Of a DNA stretch of 64,000 nt, positions 1 to 12,900 are shown piece after piece. The DNA is from Rhopalosiphum padi (lineage: Eukaryota; Arthropoda; Insecta; Hemiptera; Aphididae), in the NCBI RefSeq assembly GCF_020882245.1, contig NC_083600.1, positions 42,441,019-42,505,018 of the forward strand, written 5' to 3'. Every line of letters begins with the position of its first letter. Position 1 is the stretch's first letter. The translations under genes and the position numbers were made by a program. A model generated the notes under the pieces. The model was not told the origin of the DNA and searched no databases. It worked only from the letters and a program-made list of their open reading frames with translations.

Positions 1-2324
1 AAATAATACTTTATTTAAGTACTTTGATTACGATAGTAATTTAAAAACGATATAAAATTGTTAACAGAAATAAAACGTTCAGGATTAATTATTATATTAT
101 AAATTATTATTCAATAATTCTGAGATTTTTTTGTTTTTTTTTTTAATTTTACGTATGGTTAGATATTTTTATGTTTATACATTATACTTTAGAAATCAAA
201 AATTATTCAGATTTTAAATTAAGCTTTTAATATTTTCAAGTTTATTTTTAGTTTACAAAAATAATTTTTTCGAACATTTTTCAAAAAATATTATAATAAT
301 ATACCAAGTGTATTGTGCTTCTCTTAGAATTGTTTTTTGAGTAAAAGTATTGTTTTATTATCATTGATTTTAAATATATTATAATAATTATATAACATTT
401 GCTTACGCTAAGATTATCATAACGAGAGACGTAAAAAAACCAACACTGTGTCCCTAGGTTAGGGACCTTAGCTATATTATATTCGTACCTATTTGTCTTT
501 AAAATTAAAATTTTGACCATTATATTTATTAAAAAAAATAATACAAATTTACATAATTATATGTAATTTATTTTCGTAGGAATAAAATCTTACTATTTTA
601 TAGGTGTATGATTAAATTAAAACATTAGGAATTATTTAACCTTTTTTTAAATTATTACATACCTAATAGCGTTTGGAAAATGAAAAGTATTCCTATGCAA
701 GTTTAAATCGGACACTATGCGATACTAGTTTATCCATAATAACTACTTTACTTGCCTTATTTACGCTTTAGTCGCTTATTAAGATTAGTTTATAATTTGT
801 TGTAAAAAAGTGCGAATTTAGTTTGGAAAGAAATGTTGGCAATCATTTTTAAAACACAAACCTATATAATTTGTTTTTATTATATTTGGACATTCTGTTT
901 CTTATAAAACGTTAGTTTTTTTTTCAATCAGTTTTGCAGTCACATTTATACTTTTAATATAAAGTATATAAGCTATAAGTACAATATAATATATATATAA
1001 AGACAATTAAAAGCATTTACAGCTTGAAAATGCATATAGTATACCTATTAGGTAGTAAAATAATAATAAATCAAAAATACTTATAAATTATTTTTATAAA
1101 TTCTATATTCGAAAATTTATCAAGGTATAATATTATTTAAACAACTGCCAAGGCGATTATTTGAATAAATACAATAAATAATAAATATTTAAATGCTATT
1201 AATCACATGTTTGTTAATAATTTTTGTAATTTTTATCAAATTGTTGAAGTAGTAAGTATATTTACTTTAAATAAAGCAGTTTAAACAATACCTTATTTAT
1301 CAGTTTTATAATGTTGCTTACATTAATTCCCACAATATTTCATATTTATAATATGCCTAATTATAATTAATCAAAATAAAACTTGTAACTTATATAGGTA
1401 TTTAGTGTTAATATATTAATATAATTTATTCAATTTATATAGTTCTGACTGTACAGATATTGTTTTAGATATGTAATTAATTACTCATCTTAAGTTTAAA
1501 ATATTAAATAACTATCAACTTTTAATTTATTTTGGTTGCTCTTTTATAATACTGATTGTATAATGTATTATAATAACTATACACATTATATTAACTATCA
1601 TATGACATATTATCAAAGTAACAGATAAAACTATATGTATATTATACAGTATATACAAGTGTTTAGTATATGAGTATACAGTGTACTCGTATATACTTAC
1701 CTAAATATATTACATTACATTTGAAATCCATTCCTGAATGTGTTCAAAATTCAAATTAATTAATACATAGACAACGGAAATTACATGGAAATTGTATTTC
1801 GTAGTATCAACATTATTAATTTTTCATTATTGTCAATAATATAATCTAAATCTAAAATTAATTATTATTTTAAAAGTTTGAAACAAATTAAAATTAAAAG
1901 TTTGAGTGATAATTTTAAAAATAAAGTTATATTTTTAAAAATACTTAGTCATTTTTAATTCTTTTATTAAATGCACATTTTTTTAGATTAAATTATGTTG
2001 AAGTAACATTGAAGTAACGTTGTTCAACGAATCTATTTTTTCTTTATATAACATCATATGAACTGCACAGTATTACTGTTTTAATGTATATTTGTCGTGG
2101 TATTGTTTTGCATTTTTTTCTGATACTTAATAATGGTTTTTATAACATATTTTAGATTATCAAATATATTTAGTATTCCTTAGAACAAATACTCAATATT
2201 TTCTGTATCGATTAAATTGTTTCCAGTAGATTTACCATACATTTTTATCTCGGAATCAGCCCCTAAACAGTTTCGAAGTGATGGTTAAACCTCATTTAAG
2301 TCTTGACAACTCTATGTGGGATAT

Positions 2325-2360
2325 TATAAAAGGAGCTAAAACATTTTCACTACATACAGT
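2325..2360 (+). promoter_or_regulatory. Candidate TATA + initiator core promoter
   Basis: A TATAAAAGG box starts at 2325. An ACAGT initiator-like word lies at 2356-2360, so the expected start base (A at 2358) is 33 bases downstream of the TATA box, the classical arthropod spacing. The following ~60 bases are less AT-rich than the surroundings and contain splice-donor-like GTGAGT words at about 2392 and 2417. It could therefore be a non-coding first exon, possibly of the peptide gene whose first visible exon opens at an acceptor at 16956. That link is inference only. In DNA this AT-rich, TATA words are frequent by chance. Confidence 0.3.
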
Positions 2361-4234
2361 AAGCCGCATTTCTCTATCATAAACTATTATAGTGAGTTTG
2401 TAGTTGAATCTCGCTCGTGAGTCGTGTTCACTTTATGGCTTTTTTTGATACGTTCGTGTACGTTTGTCGTTTTAGGATTTTTTTTCTATTCACTTGTATT
2501 AATATCAAATTTTTACACGAATAGTATATACTATTGGCTAATGCATGTATATTATAATAATATACATATATTTTCTGGGTTTTATTAAACTTTCTGAGTG
2601 ACTTACATTATATGACAATTTATCTGTCCATTATAGATTGACTATTAAGATATATTGTGATTTGTTAGATATTATACTATATTATTTTAATAATAATAAT
2701 GAAACTATTAATAAAACTATAGTAATTGAATAAGATAGAAGTATGTAAAAAAAAAATGCAGTTTAAATAAAATATATTACATAATATAATGTATTTAATA
2801 TTTTTGATACATTTATTTTAACAATCTATTATGTTATATTATATTTAATTATTAATTTTAAAAATGTTTAAAACAATTACTATAATTTATTGATTTATCC
2901 TTCATAGTTAATATTTAACTATTAAATAATTATTATATAACTATAAGCTATACAATTAACTAAACTTTATTAATAGGTATAACTATAGATATATATATAT
3001 AACAAATATTTGCATAAAACCTTCTCCTATACCCTCCAAAAAAACTTAATTTAAAAAGTATCTATTTTCTTTTACCTAGTTTTATAATTAAATGTTATAA
3101 AAAAAACATACAATATCGACCTAAATGATTCAGGGACAACCGTTTATACAAAACATATTGTTTAGCAAACAAGTATTTTAAATATTGACCTTCACGAACG
3201 TTTATTTTCTTTTTGGTTGAATTTTATTATTTTGTTTTATGATTATGTTACATACAAAAGTCTTTGGCCAGTTTCGGTAAATAATAAGGTTATGTGTTTT
3301 ATTGGCAATCTTTTTACTGTTACTATATTTTTATTAGTGTACATTCCCAAGATAGTGTAACACGTTTAAAAGGCCGATAAAAGATGGGGATCAAGTTGTA
3401 TTCGCTATTGTTTAGAATGATATATTATAAGTTATAACAGTTTTTATATTACGTTTAAAGGCAAAATCATATAGGTATAGTAGATAGGTATTAAACAAAA
3501 TGTTTTATAGAGAAATTATTGCTGTCTACATGAGTATACTTAAACAGACTTTTTGAACTTTCTATTTTTCCTGTAAGATAATTTTAAATTAATCTTTTTA
3601 AGTACCTAGGTAGAGTATTATTTTTGTACGTGATTTTATTTTCGATAAAATAAGTATCAAATACATAATTATTTTATTCATGAATTATTATTATGCATTG
3701 TTGTTTATTGACTTTCTGTATTTAGTAACACATAATTATCATTATAGTATATACTTAAAAAAATTTTCTAAACAATACTCATGTACTAAAATATATAGGA
3801 CGATTATCATGTTATTAATTAGCTAAACATTTAGTATAACAGTCAGCTATGTATTGTGTATATGTATTTAATTGCTCTTATTTAAATTAAATGTTATTAT
3901 TATAATATATGTTTTGTTTTTGCGGCTTGTTGCTAATTAACAAAAATTATTTTACTCGAGTTATATTTATAAATAATAAAAGTTTCTCAATCATAAAACT
4001 TGAATTAATTATATGTTTAATATTATTGTTTGTTGTTATTTATTTCTTTTTAATATTCTATTTATTATATTTTACATTTTTCATTTTATAAAGTGATAAT
4101 ATAAAAAAATACAGTTTTAAAGGTAGCTATAAAAAAATTACTTAAAAAAAAGTTTTTATTTAAAACAAAATGTTGAGATAGCTGAATTTTTAAGAATTTA
4201 TTTATAATTATTGGTTGGAATACTTAACGTCTTA

Positions 4235-4440
4235 ACAACTTAAAAAGGTAGAAAAGTGAGTATCACTCTGCTAAACATTAGGTGTCGAGTAGCCAGTAGG
4301 GGTCACTGTTATCGGTGTATTAAATTTGAATTTAATGATACATCATTCAATCATTGTATACGAAAAACGATTCTGAGCAGAGACAGTCCGTCAGCTTATA
4401 TCACAAAGTATATATTTCATGATATTATGTGTTTTTACTT
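4235..4440 (+). repeat. Dispersed repeat family A, copy 1
   Basis: This block shares a core with 28310-28510 (same strand) and 16385-16525 (opposite strand). The common parts include a TCACTCTGCT-like word, a TTAAATTTGAATT block, and the segment ATTGTATACGAAAAACGATT followed by CTGAGC and a purine-rich GAGACRGTC. In copies 1 and 2 the similarity runs on through a GTCAGC-TATATCAC block. The copies have diverged and gapped relative to each other, so this is an old interspersed element, non-coding or too decayed to classify. An 87-codon open frame over it is best read as a chance frame. Confidence 0.6.
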
Positions 4441-7400
4441 TTTACCTACCTGGCTATTATTAAATCATTTAATTCAGTATTATGGTAGATATAATGTTTT
4501 CCCTAATTTTTTTTTTTAAATATTGTATTTATTATATTATTAGTATTTAATTATTATAATAATATATATTTAACATCATTAAATTTAACATTTAAAAAGG
4601 TAATTTTGTCTAAATTTGAATTTCAAATGCACATAAAAAAACTGTGGCTAAATAATATAAAAAATCTTATCTATGTTTAATTTTTAAAAAGAAAAGTTTT
4701 ACTTAGTTTAAAGAGCCACATATTTTGAAAATTATATCATGTATTGAATTAATAATATAACTTGTTGAAAATTATGGTTGTATTTATTTTTTGAATTATA
4801 ACAAAATAAAGAAATCAATTTAATCAAAAACTGATTTATCGTAAACATTTCTGTTTTCCCTTAATATTTTGTTTGTTTCACGATTATAAATAAGTACTTG
4901 AATTCTTTTATTTTGAACTTTATAAAACACAAACTGGATTAAATTTTCCATCCAAAACCACCCTTAAAGTTGAAAATTGAAGCATTTTATCGGCTACTTA
5001 TCTTAAATATAGACATACACACACACACAAAAAAAAAAATAACAATACATATAATTGTAAAATTACTGCGCTCAGAATCTAAAATGATTATCATCATAAC
5101 ATATATTAAAGTTTTTATTACTCGTAGTTATAGATATTATTTTATAGAAAATATCATAACTAATAATCAAATATCTTCTACCCATCTACTATTATTCAAA
5201 CCTGACTTTAAGTGATAAATACAACATTTAATTGATAAGAATTAATAGTTTATAGAATAAAATCATTATTTATATTTATTATGATAACTTTGGAACTCTA
5301 ACATTTATTATACAACATCAAGGATTAAACATAGAGATTAGAGGTATTTAATAGAATACATTTAATTATTCTAGTATAATACCCAAATTTAACATTTATT
5401 TCATACATTTAATGATTAATAATTAACACCTATTTAAATTTAGATAATTGTTATATGATGCTGCTATAACACTAAAAATATGCTTAATATAATATTTTAG
5501 GTATACATTTCTAAGAACCAATTTCCATGATTATGCTTAGTCGTTAAATTTAAGATATTCCGAAAGTATATTGTCACAATGAGTAGAAATAAATTTTAAT
5601 ACAGCACCAACGTATGATATGGTATTTTTAAATTGATATACATTTGAACTATCAGAAAATTGATTATTGTGTATACAAATAGTAATAAGAAATGACATTG
5701 AATAACGAAAGATAAATTTCTTCCTTTAGGTTTGACACTTGAAATTAAATTCTCCAAAGGTATCGTGTTAAATTACAACACCCGAAATATTATACTATAA
5801 TATATATTGACAATATAAAGCAGTAGTTTAATATTAATATTATATTGTTTATATTGTAATTTTTTTCTTAACTTTAAATTTCTATTGAGTTTGACAACTA
5901 TCTTATATACATGTGTATTTTCAATGTTAAGGTATTAGACTTCAGTATAATATCTACCCAATAAACCAACTAATTTGATACACTAAAATGAGAAAAAAAT
6001 TAAATTCGATTTAAATAAATAACTGCGGTGATCGTTTTTTATTTTTTAATAGGTACCTAATAATTTATTACACTGAAATGCAAGCGGCCCAGGTGATTTT
6101 TCAAATCGAGGTTAATTAAACATGTTTTCGAAAATACATTAGAATTTCATTATCAAATGACATTTGACAAAAGAAGGTGATTAATAATTGTGGATTAAAT
6201 GTATCCATGAACCTATAACCGTATAATATACTCATATTATTATACACATACCTATACATTAGTTTACCTATATGATTCGAAAAATGTATTGTTGTTGAAA
6301 TAGTCATGTTAAATTATATTTGAATTTTCCATGGTCATTGTCCTATGGTCAGGAATAATTAGTCACATGTGAATTGTTTTCTAAATAAAACCTAATCTTT
6401 TTTTATTCAAACGATATTTGATATATGCATCACTGTATTATAAAACTTTATTAATACATTACTATTTATCGATATTTGATAGAATAATTATAATATTGCA
6501 GGTGCATATCAAATATTTTGATTTAGAAATATTTTGTTTTGTAATTAAAGTTTTATCAGTATTAATTGTTATTTTAATTTAATTATACAATATTAATAAT
6601 TTTCAGACTTTACATAAACCGCATTAATCATAGAAAACTTATTGCTATATTATTTTATGCATACTTTATATAGTTTATAAGTCCTACTAAAAATAATAAA
6701 AACACTTGAGAATTCTGATATTCTTTTTTTTTAAAAAAAAAAGGTAAATAAAAAAATAAAACGTTTATTGTATTTCAGTCATAGACACAATTAAACTAAT
6801 AAAATATTTTCCCTGGAAATTTCGTTATAAAATATTATTTTTATATAGACATTATAAAAATAATAAATAGAATTTAGTGCTAGACTACTAGTTCTAGAGG
6901 CAAAAAACTCATAACGTATTCTGTGTATTATTTTATGAAGTAAACATCTAGAAGTTGGCAATTGTAATTCCGTTATAGTCTGTTTACAAAAAAACTTTTG
7001 TTCCAAATATTTTTGTAGTTAAATACAATATAAATTTGTAAATATTTTGTTAGAAACATGGATTAATAATGGCGTTTATAAATTAAAAGCCTTGGGACGA
7101 TTTATGAAATTGTTTTTAATAATGATCTTTTAAAGGGCTGACTAATAAAAGTAAAATTTCCCGATTCATTTGTTTTCTAGATTATATATATAAATATTGT
7201 AAGTAATATTGTAAGTACTTAATGATTTCTCAATGGTTTGTGTATTTAAACCAGATTCTATTTTTAGAAGTTAAATATTACCTAAATTAAAAAATTTAAA
7301 TATAAAGATAAAAATATATATATAAATATAAATAAATAATATTTATAAAATGTATAGATAAAATACCAGTGAGTCTGTGTAACAATAATATAATAAACTA

Positions 7401-9899
7401 TTTTATTTGCATTAAAGTAACATAGCGAGTTGAAACTCAGTATAAACAATTATAACGTATTGTTGAAAAGTTTTTTTTAATTTTAATTTATATAAATTAT
7501 TTTTACAATTAAATGCATAATACGTTTATTAGTAGATTATAACTACCTATGGGCTATGGTATAGATTACAGATAGTTGCTGTAGATAAGTTGTCTTAGGA
7601 ACCATCTTATACTTGGTATTAAGTGGAAACGTTAAAACTGATTTTTTCACTTTCAACATTTTTTATGACTGTGCAATTGGGGCGAAGGCTTAAACGAGAA
7701 TTATCTTTATCCTTTTTAGCCTTATAACAAATTATTAATAACACTGTATTAAAGTCTAAAAATAATTACTTATGTTGTATATATAAATAATTATTACATA
7801 CCTATTATATTATATTATATTATTGTGTAGGTACTTATATTAGATAATTCATACTACTCATTAACAATTTAAAAGAAATATGTATAACGATACTTTTCTC
7901 AGGCTTATATTTATGTGGATATATTCTTGATTACAAATTAAGAGAGATAAATAACGCAATTTATAATTATACTTTGAAGGAAGACTTGGATAACTTAATA
8001 TTTATTTTGTGTCAATAAAAAAAAAATGTAGAAATCTTAGTAATAAAAACTGCATATCTACTTGAGTAGAGTAAGGTATTATAATTAATTATTATAATTC
8101 GAATATATTTTTATTAAAAAAATCATCAAAAATAAAATTGTATTCGAATATTGTTTCATTTAACTCTCCACTGCCGCGAAGCCCCATTACTAGATGGATT
8201 CTTCCCCCAGGTCTGCTATAACTATTACCCCCATTCATCAATTTCGTATGGTTATTGCAGAGAATATAATATGTTTATAGATTGTATACATTTCTAATAA
8301 AAACAAAAACAAACAAAAATTTAAATACATTTTTTATAATTATTCGGTTAATAATGTACTCGAATTATTTAAATAACCTGAATACAATAGTCGTCAATAA
8401 ATTTTTAAATACTAATAAAAAATATTCAAATTATTTTAAAACATTTTTGAATACTTTCCAAATGATTTATTATTAGAATAATTATTTGGATACAAATTTT
8501 CCCAACTTTCCTTAAAACTCAAATAGTTATTTAATTACAATACGATAACACATTATACCTACATGTTAATATATTATATTATTTTGCACCTAACTAATAA
8601 ATATTATATTCTTAGCTATGCATGATTCATGTGTAGAATTTTTAACTCTAATTCTTGTATATATTTTGTGTATCATTTATTAATCAAATACATACCAGAA
8701 AATATCCAATAGACCCAAATTTTATTTATTTATGTCAGATTGTTGAATAGGACATAGGTACACAAAATATCTGTGCTGCAGTGTGTACTGTGTACTAACT
8801 AGATACTGAATAAGTAATTTTTAAGTAGTGACTAACAAATAAGTTATTTGAAATAACAAATAACGTTATAATATTATTTTGATTCATGAACTCGATCATT
8901 ATTCGAGAAAATGTTACGAGTTTAATAGAAAACGTAAGTAATGTTCCCTCAAGATAAAATTGTGGTGTAATAATAGAATAATATTAGAACATTTTCGTTA
9001 TGATTTGCTGTACATTTTAATGATAAGATTTCAAGAGTATTTTAGTTGAATTTTATTTTGAGGTATTGTTTACTTCAGACTAATTTTACAACTTGTTTTA
9101 CTTAGAGTGAGAATTACGTTTATTTGAAACATAGAAAGAAGCATTTGTTTGAGATTGTAAAACTTTTGACTGTAAAATTAATTGTTGTTTCTTTATAGTA
9201 TCTACCTATATAGTAGGTATTATCTAATGATTTCAGATCGAAAGGAAAAATTAATTTGTATAGTTTTGATTGTTTATAGTACTCATTACACATTCAAGAA
9301 AATTTTGAAAATTACAGTAATTTTATATAATTATATATATATATATATGTATAAAATGTTTTTTGTATACAAGGTGTCCCGTTACCCATTGGCCATTGTG
9401 ATATCTCCTGAAATAATGAAGATATCATAATTCTGGTTTTTTAAAAGATTTATAGGGACAAGAACTACAAATATTTTATGTTTTAATTTATTTTAATGGT
9501 TTGGTATACAAGTTAAAAATTAATTTTTTATTTAATTATTTAAAAAAAAATTGAAGATGGTCATTTCGTAGAGTTCATGTTTCTGAAAATATTGACATTT
9601 CAACATTTTAATTTCATTAATCTCCTGATTTTTAATATTTTTTCTAATTTCTAATAAACTGTGAATTATTTAATACGATAGTGGTATCATTGTATCAAAC
9701 ATGTGACCTATATGCTAGTACAGCTGGCGCGAACTAACCGGCCGGCTTCTCAAAACTGAAATGAGTAAATCCTCACAGGATACTATATAGCAAAACAATA
9801 TCATATACACCACATATACTTAAATATTGTACATAATTAATGTAATTAAATATATACTTATTTTTTTATTTATTCAACAATAATTTTGTTATTAAGAAA

Positions 9900-9970
9900 A
9901 CACCATACCTGCATGACGTGTTGTCTCCGTTTTAAAAACGTAAAACATATCAAATGTGAGTTCAGATGAA
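9900..9970 (+). repeat. Fragment resembling an arm of the 52.1 kb fold-back element
   Basis: The stretch GCATGACGTGTTGTCTCCGT and the following AACGTAAAACATA..CAAAT..GAGTTCAG resemble the arms of the inverted-repeat element at 52122-52527, which carry GCATGTG-TTGTCTCTGTC and AACGTACATCATAGTCAAATT-like sequence. Only one arm is recognisable here, with no partner nearby in inverted orientation, so it looks like a solo or truncated copy. The similarity was judged by eye over about 60 bases with mismatches. Confidence 0.4.
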
Positions 9971-12900
9971 CTAATTTGGTATAATGTTAGATTGAATATC
10001 AGAGGGAATTAACATATTATTAACATTATCTGTGGTCTTTCGTTCTATTTATTTTGTGATATTTCAATTTTTAAGTGAGTTATGAGTGCCGATGTATCTA
10101 TGTAAAATCATATTAAATATAAAAATACACACAACAGTCATAACTTATTTAAAAATTAAAACGAAAGTACACGGTAATTTTAACTTTTACTGATTATTTT
10201 AGTATGGAAAACTAATATTATTATAATTAGTTTTAAAGCATTTGTTCTAACCTAACAAAAACTATAATACATTATAATCGGATAATAGATACATTAAGAA
10301 TTAATATATTAATAAATGTCAATTGAATTTATCTCGTTCATATGTCAAAAAGAATCTAATACGAATATAGTAAAGTACTTAGTTTATCTTGTCCTATCGA
10401 TAACATAACATATGAATTCATATTATGATTTTTGTTAACTTAATCCAATTTTTAAAATAATTATCAAGAAGTTTAAATGTTTAGCGATTCTTAAAATATT
10501 TAAACCGTTAATATGTATTGTGTTCATGAATGAAAAATAAAAAGTGAAAACTTAATATTGTGAACAGATTATTAAGTTGGATTTTAATATATCATAGTTA
10601 GACGTCTTCTTTTATACATAAAAGTGATAATGAAGGAAAATTATTATTTTATTTTTGATTGAATTTATATCTTCTAATATTATAAAACATTAATTCAAAA
10701 TTTTGAATTTATAATACACTTTTATATTTATTATATTACTTACTATTCTAAATAAAAAAAGTTTAAACACATTTTAATTTTTCAAAAGACCATTTATCTA
10801 TAAACAAATAGAAAAAAAGAACATTTTTGCGTGTTCTAAAAACTTTGGGTCATTTGAAATATAACCTCTTGTATGTCGCAAAAGAGATTAATTACAAGTT
10901 GAACATAATATTGTTTGATGTTTGTACTCAAGCCAACAAACTTATAATTATAATTAATTATAATAGTGTAAGGAATCGAAGATTTGTTATAGGTGCACAT
11001 AATACCATAATGGTACTTCGAAAAGCAAGAATCATGTTTTCCTATAATTAAATAAACCTATCTTTTTAAAACAATATCATTATTATTTATAATTTATATA
11101 ATTTGAAATTAGCTGTATAATATATTATAATATTATACACTTTCTTTACATTCAACTTATGTTTAGAGACAATGTCTATTATCTCCATATTCACATTTAT
11201 ACATTATTATTATAGTTAATTGTAAAATGATATTAAATTTTGATCGTATTCAATATCATTGATATTGATATCTTTGTTTTCTTTACAATCGATATCTTAG
11301 AGATTAGAAAATAATTAGAACTTACCATAGACAACAATTTAGAATAATCAAAACAATGTACGAGTAAGATCAAGTTTCATATTATTATTTAGAATAGATA
11401 AATAAAGCTTGAATATGATTTTAATTTCTTACATATAAATAACAAATAAATTTCAAATTCATAGTTTAAAGATTAAATTCAATATACATAACTACGAAAT
11501 AAACTATAAAGTGATTCTTAAAATAATGGCATTACCTAAATTATTAATGAAAAACGAACTATTAGATTTAATTTAAATAATGCTTATTAGGTGTGTATAG
11601 TTATGTGTATTTTTATTTATTTTCTAAGGTAATAAATAAAATGTTCGTATAAACTTGATTTACTTATTATTTCATTAGCTTAAATAGGTAATCCATTTAA
11701 GTTTGAGTTTTGATTTTTTAGTTAAATAGTTCGCAATTTTCAACTGTCATTTTTGGATTATATAGAAAAATTTTATGTGGTAACCAAAAAGAGTCTGAAA
11801 GTTTTATGTAACTCTTTTATTGATGAGTGATTGAACACAGATGGTGATATATTGAGATGTAATTTTGAAATTTCTCCATAGTTTTTCAACAATACTGACC
11901 CTTAAAGGTTGCTCCGGCTAAAAGTTTTGTATTAATTTGCAACTTAAAAATACTTTGAGATTATACATTTTTATGTATGAATAAATGTTTATCGTTGTAT
12001 GTTATGTTGTTCTACGATACATTTTTTATAATTTGTATTACCTTTAACTCTTTAAGCTCCACCAATTAATTAATATTTCAAAGTTTAAATCTAATACGAT
12101 ACACATTTATAAGTTATAATAATATTAATGTCCCAGTCTTCAATATTTTGAAATTGTTTGTATAAATACTTACTGGATGAAATATACTATATAGTATATT
12201 AGTATAGAGGATTGATTTAAATATTGAATACATAATTATAGTATATTCTATTCATATTTGTGATTATAAAATATACATAGGAAGGTACCAGTAATAAAAA
12301 ATAAACTAATTTACTATAATATGTTAATATTTTAATTGTGATTAATGGTTATTTTATTGATGATTATAAACGAATCTGGTGTCACTTACATTGTTATTTT
12401 ATGAAATCCTTTTTTTTATTATTATTGCTTACTTGTATTATTGGTGTGTAATATTTTTAGTAATCACGACGTAATATTAATGTATAATATTAAATTTGTC
12501 CTTACATTAGAAGTTACCTACGTTGAAATAGCATTTTAAAATTAACGTAAATCAAATCATTAACTCTTTAAAAATTTACTTCATGTAAACTATTATCTAG
12601 AAATTCGGTAAAAAATAAAAATATGTGTTCGTAATAATTATTTAAAGCTGAAATTGTATAAGATAATTAATTAATACAAATAGAAATAATATGTATAAAG
12701 AAGCTTAAGTCCTATATACAATTGGTAGTTTAGTACACAGTGAGTTTTAATATATATTTTGTGACAGTATATACATTTCCAAAGGTTGAAGTTTAAGTAT
12801 TTACAGAACAGTATATCAATACTAAGCTTTGGAATTTGATAAATGAATGTAACACGTCACCCACTTTGATTTATTAAACACATATTATATAATTTAATTT

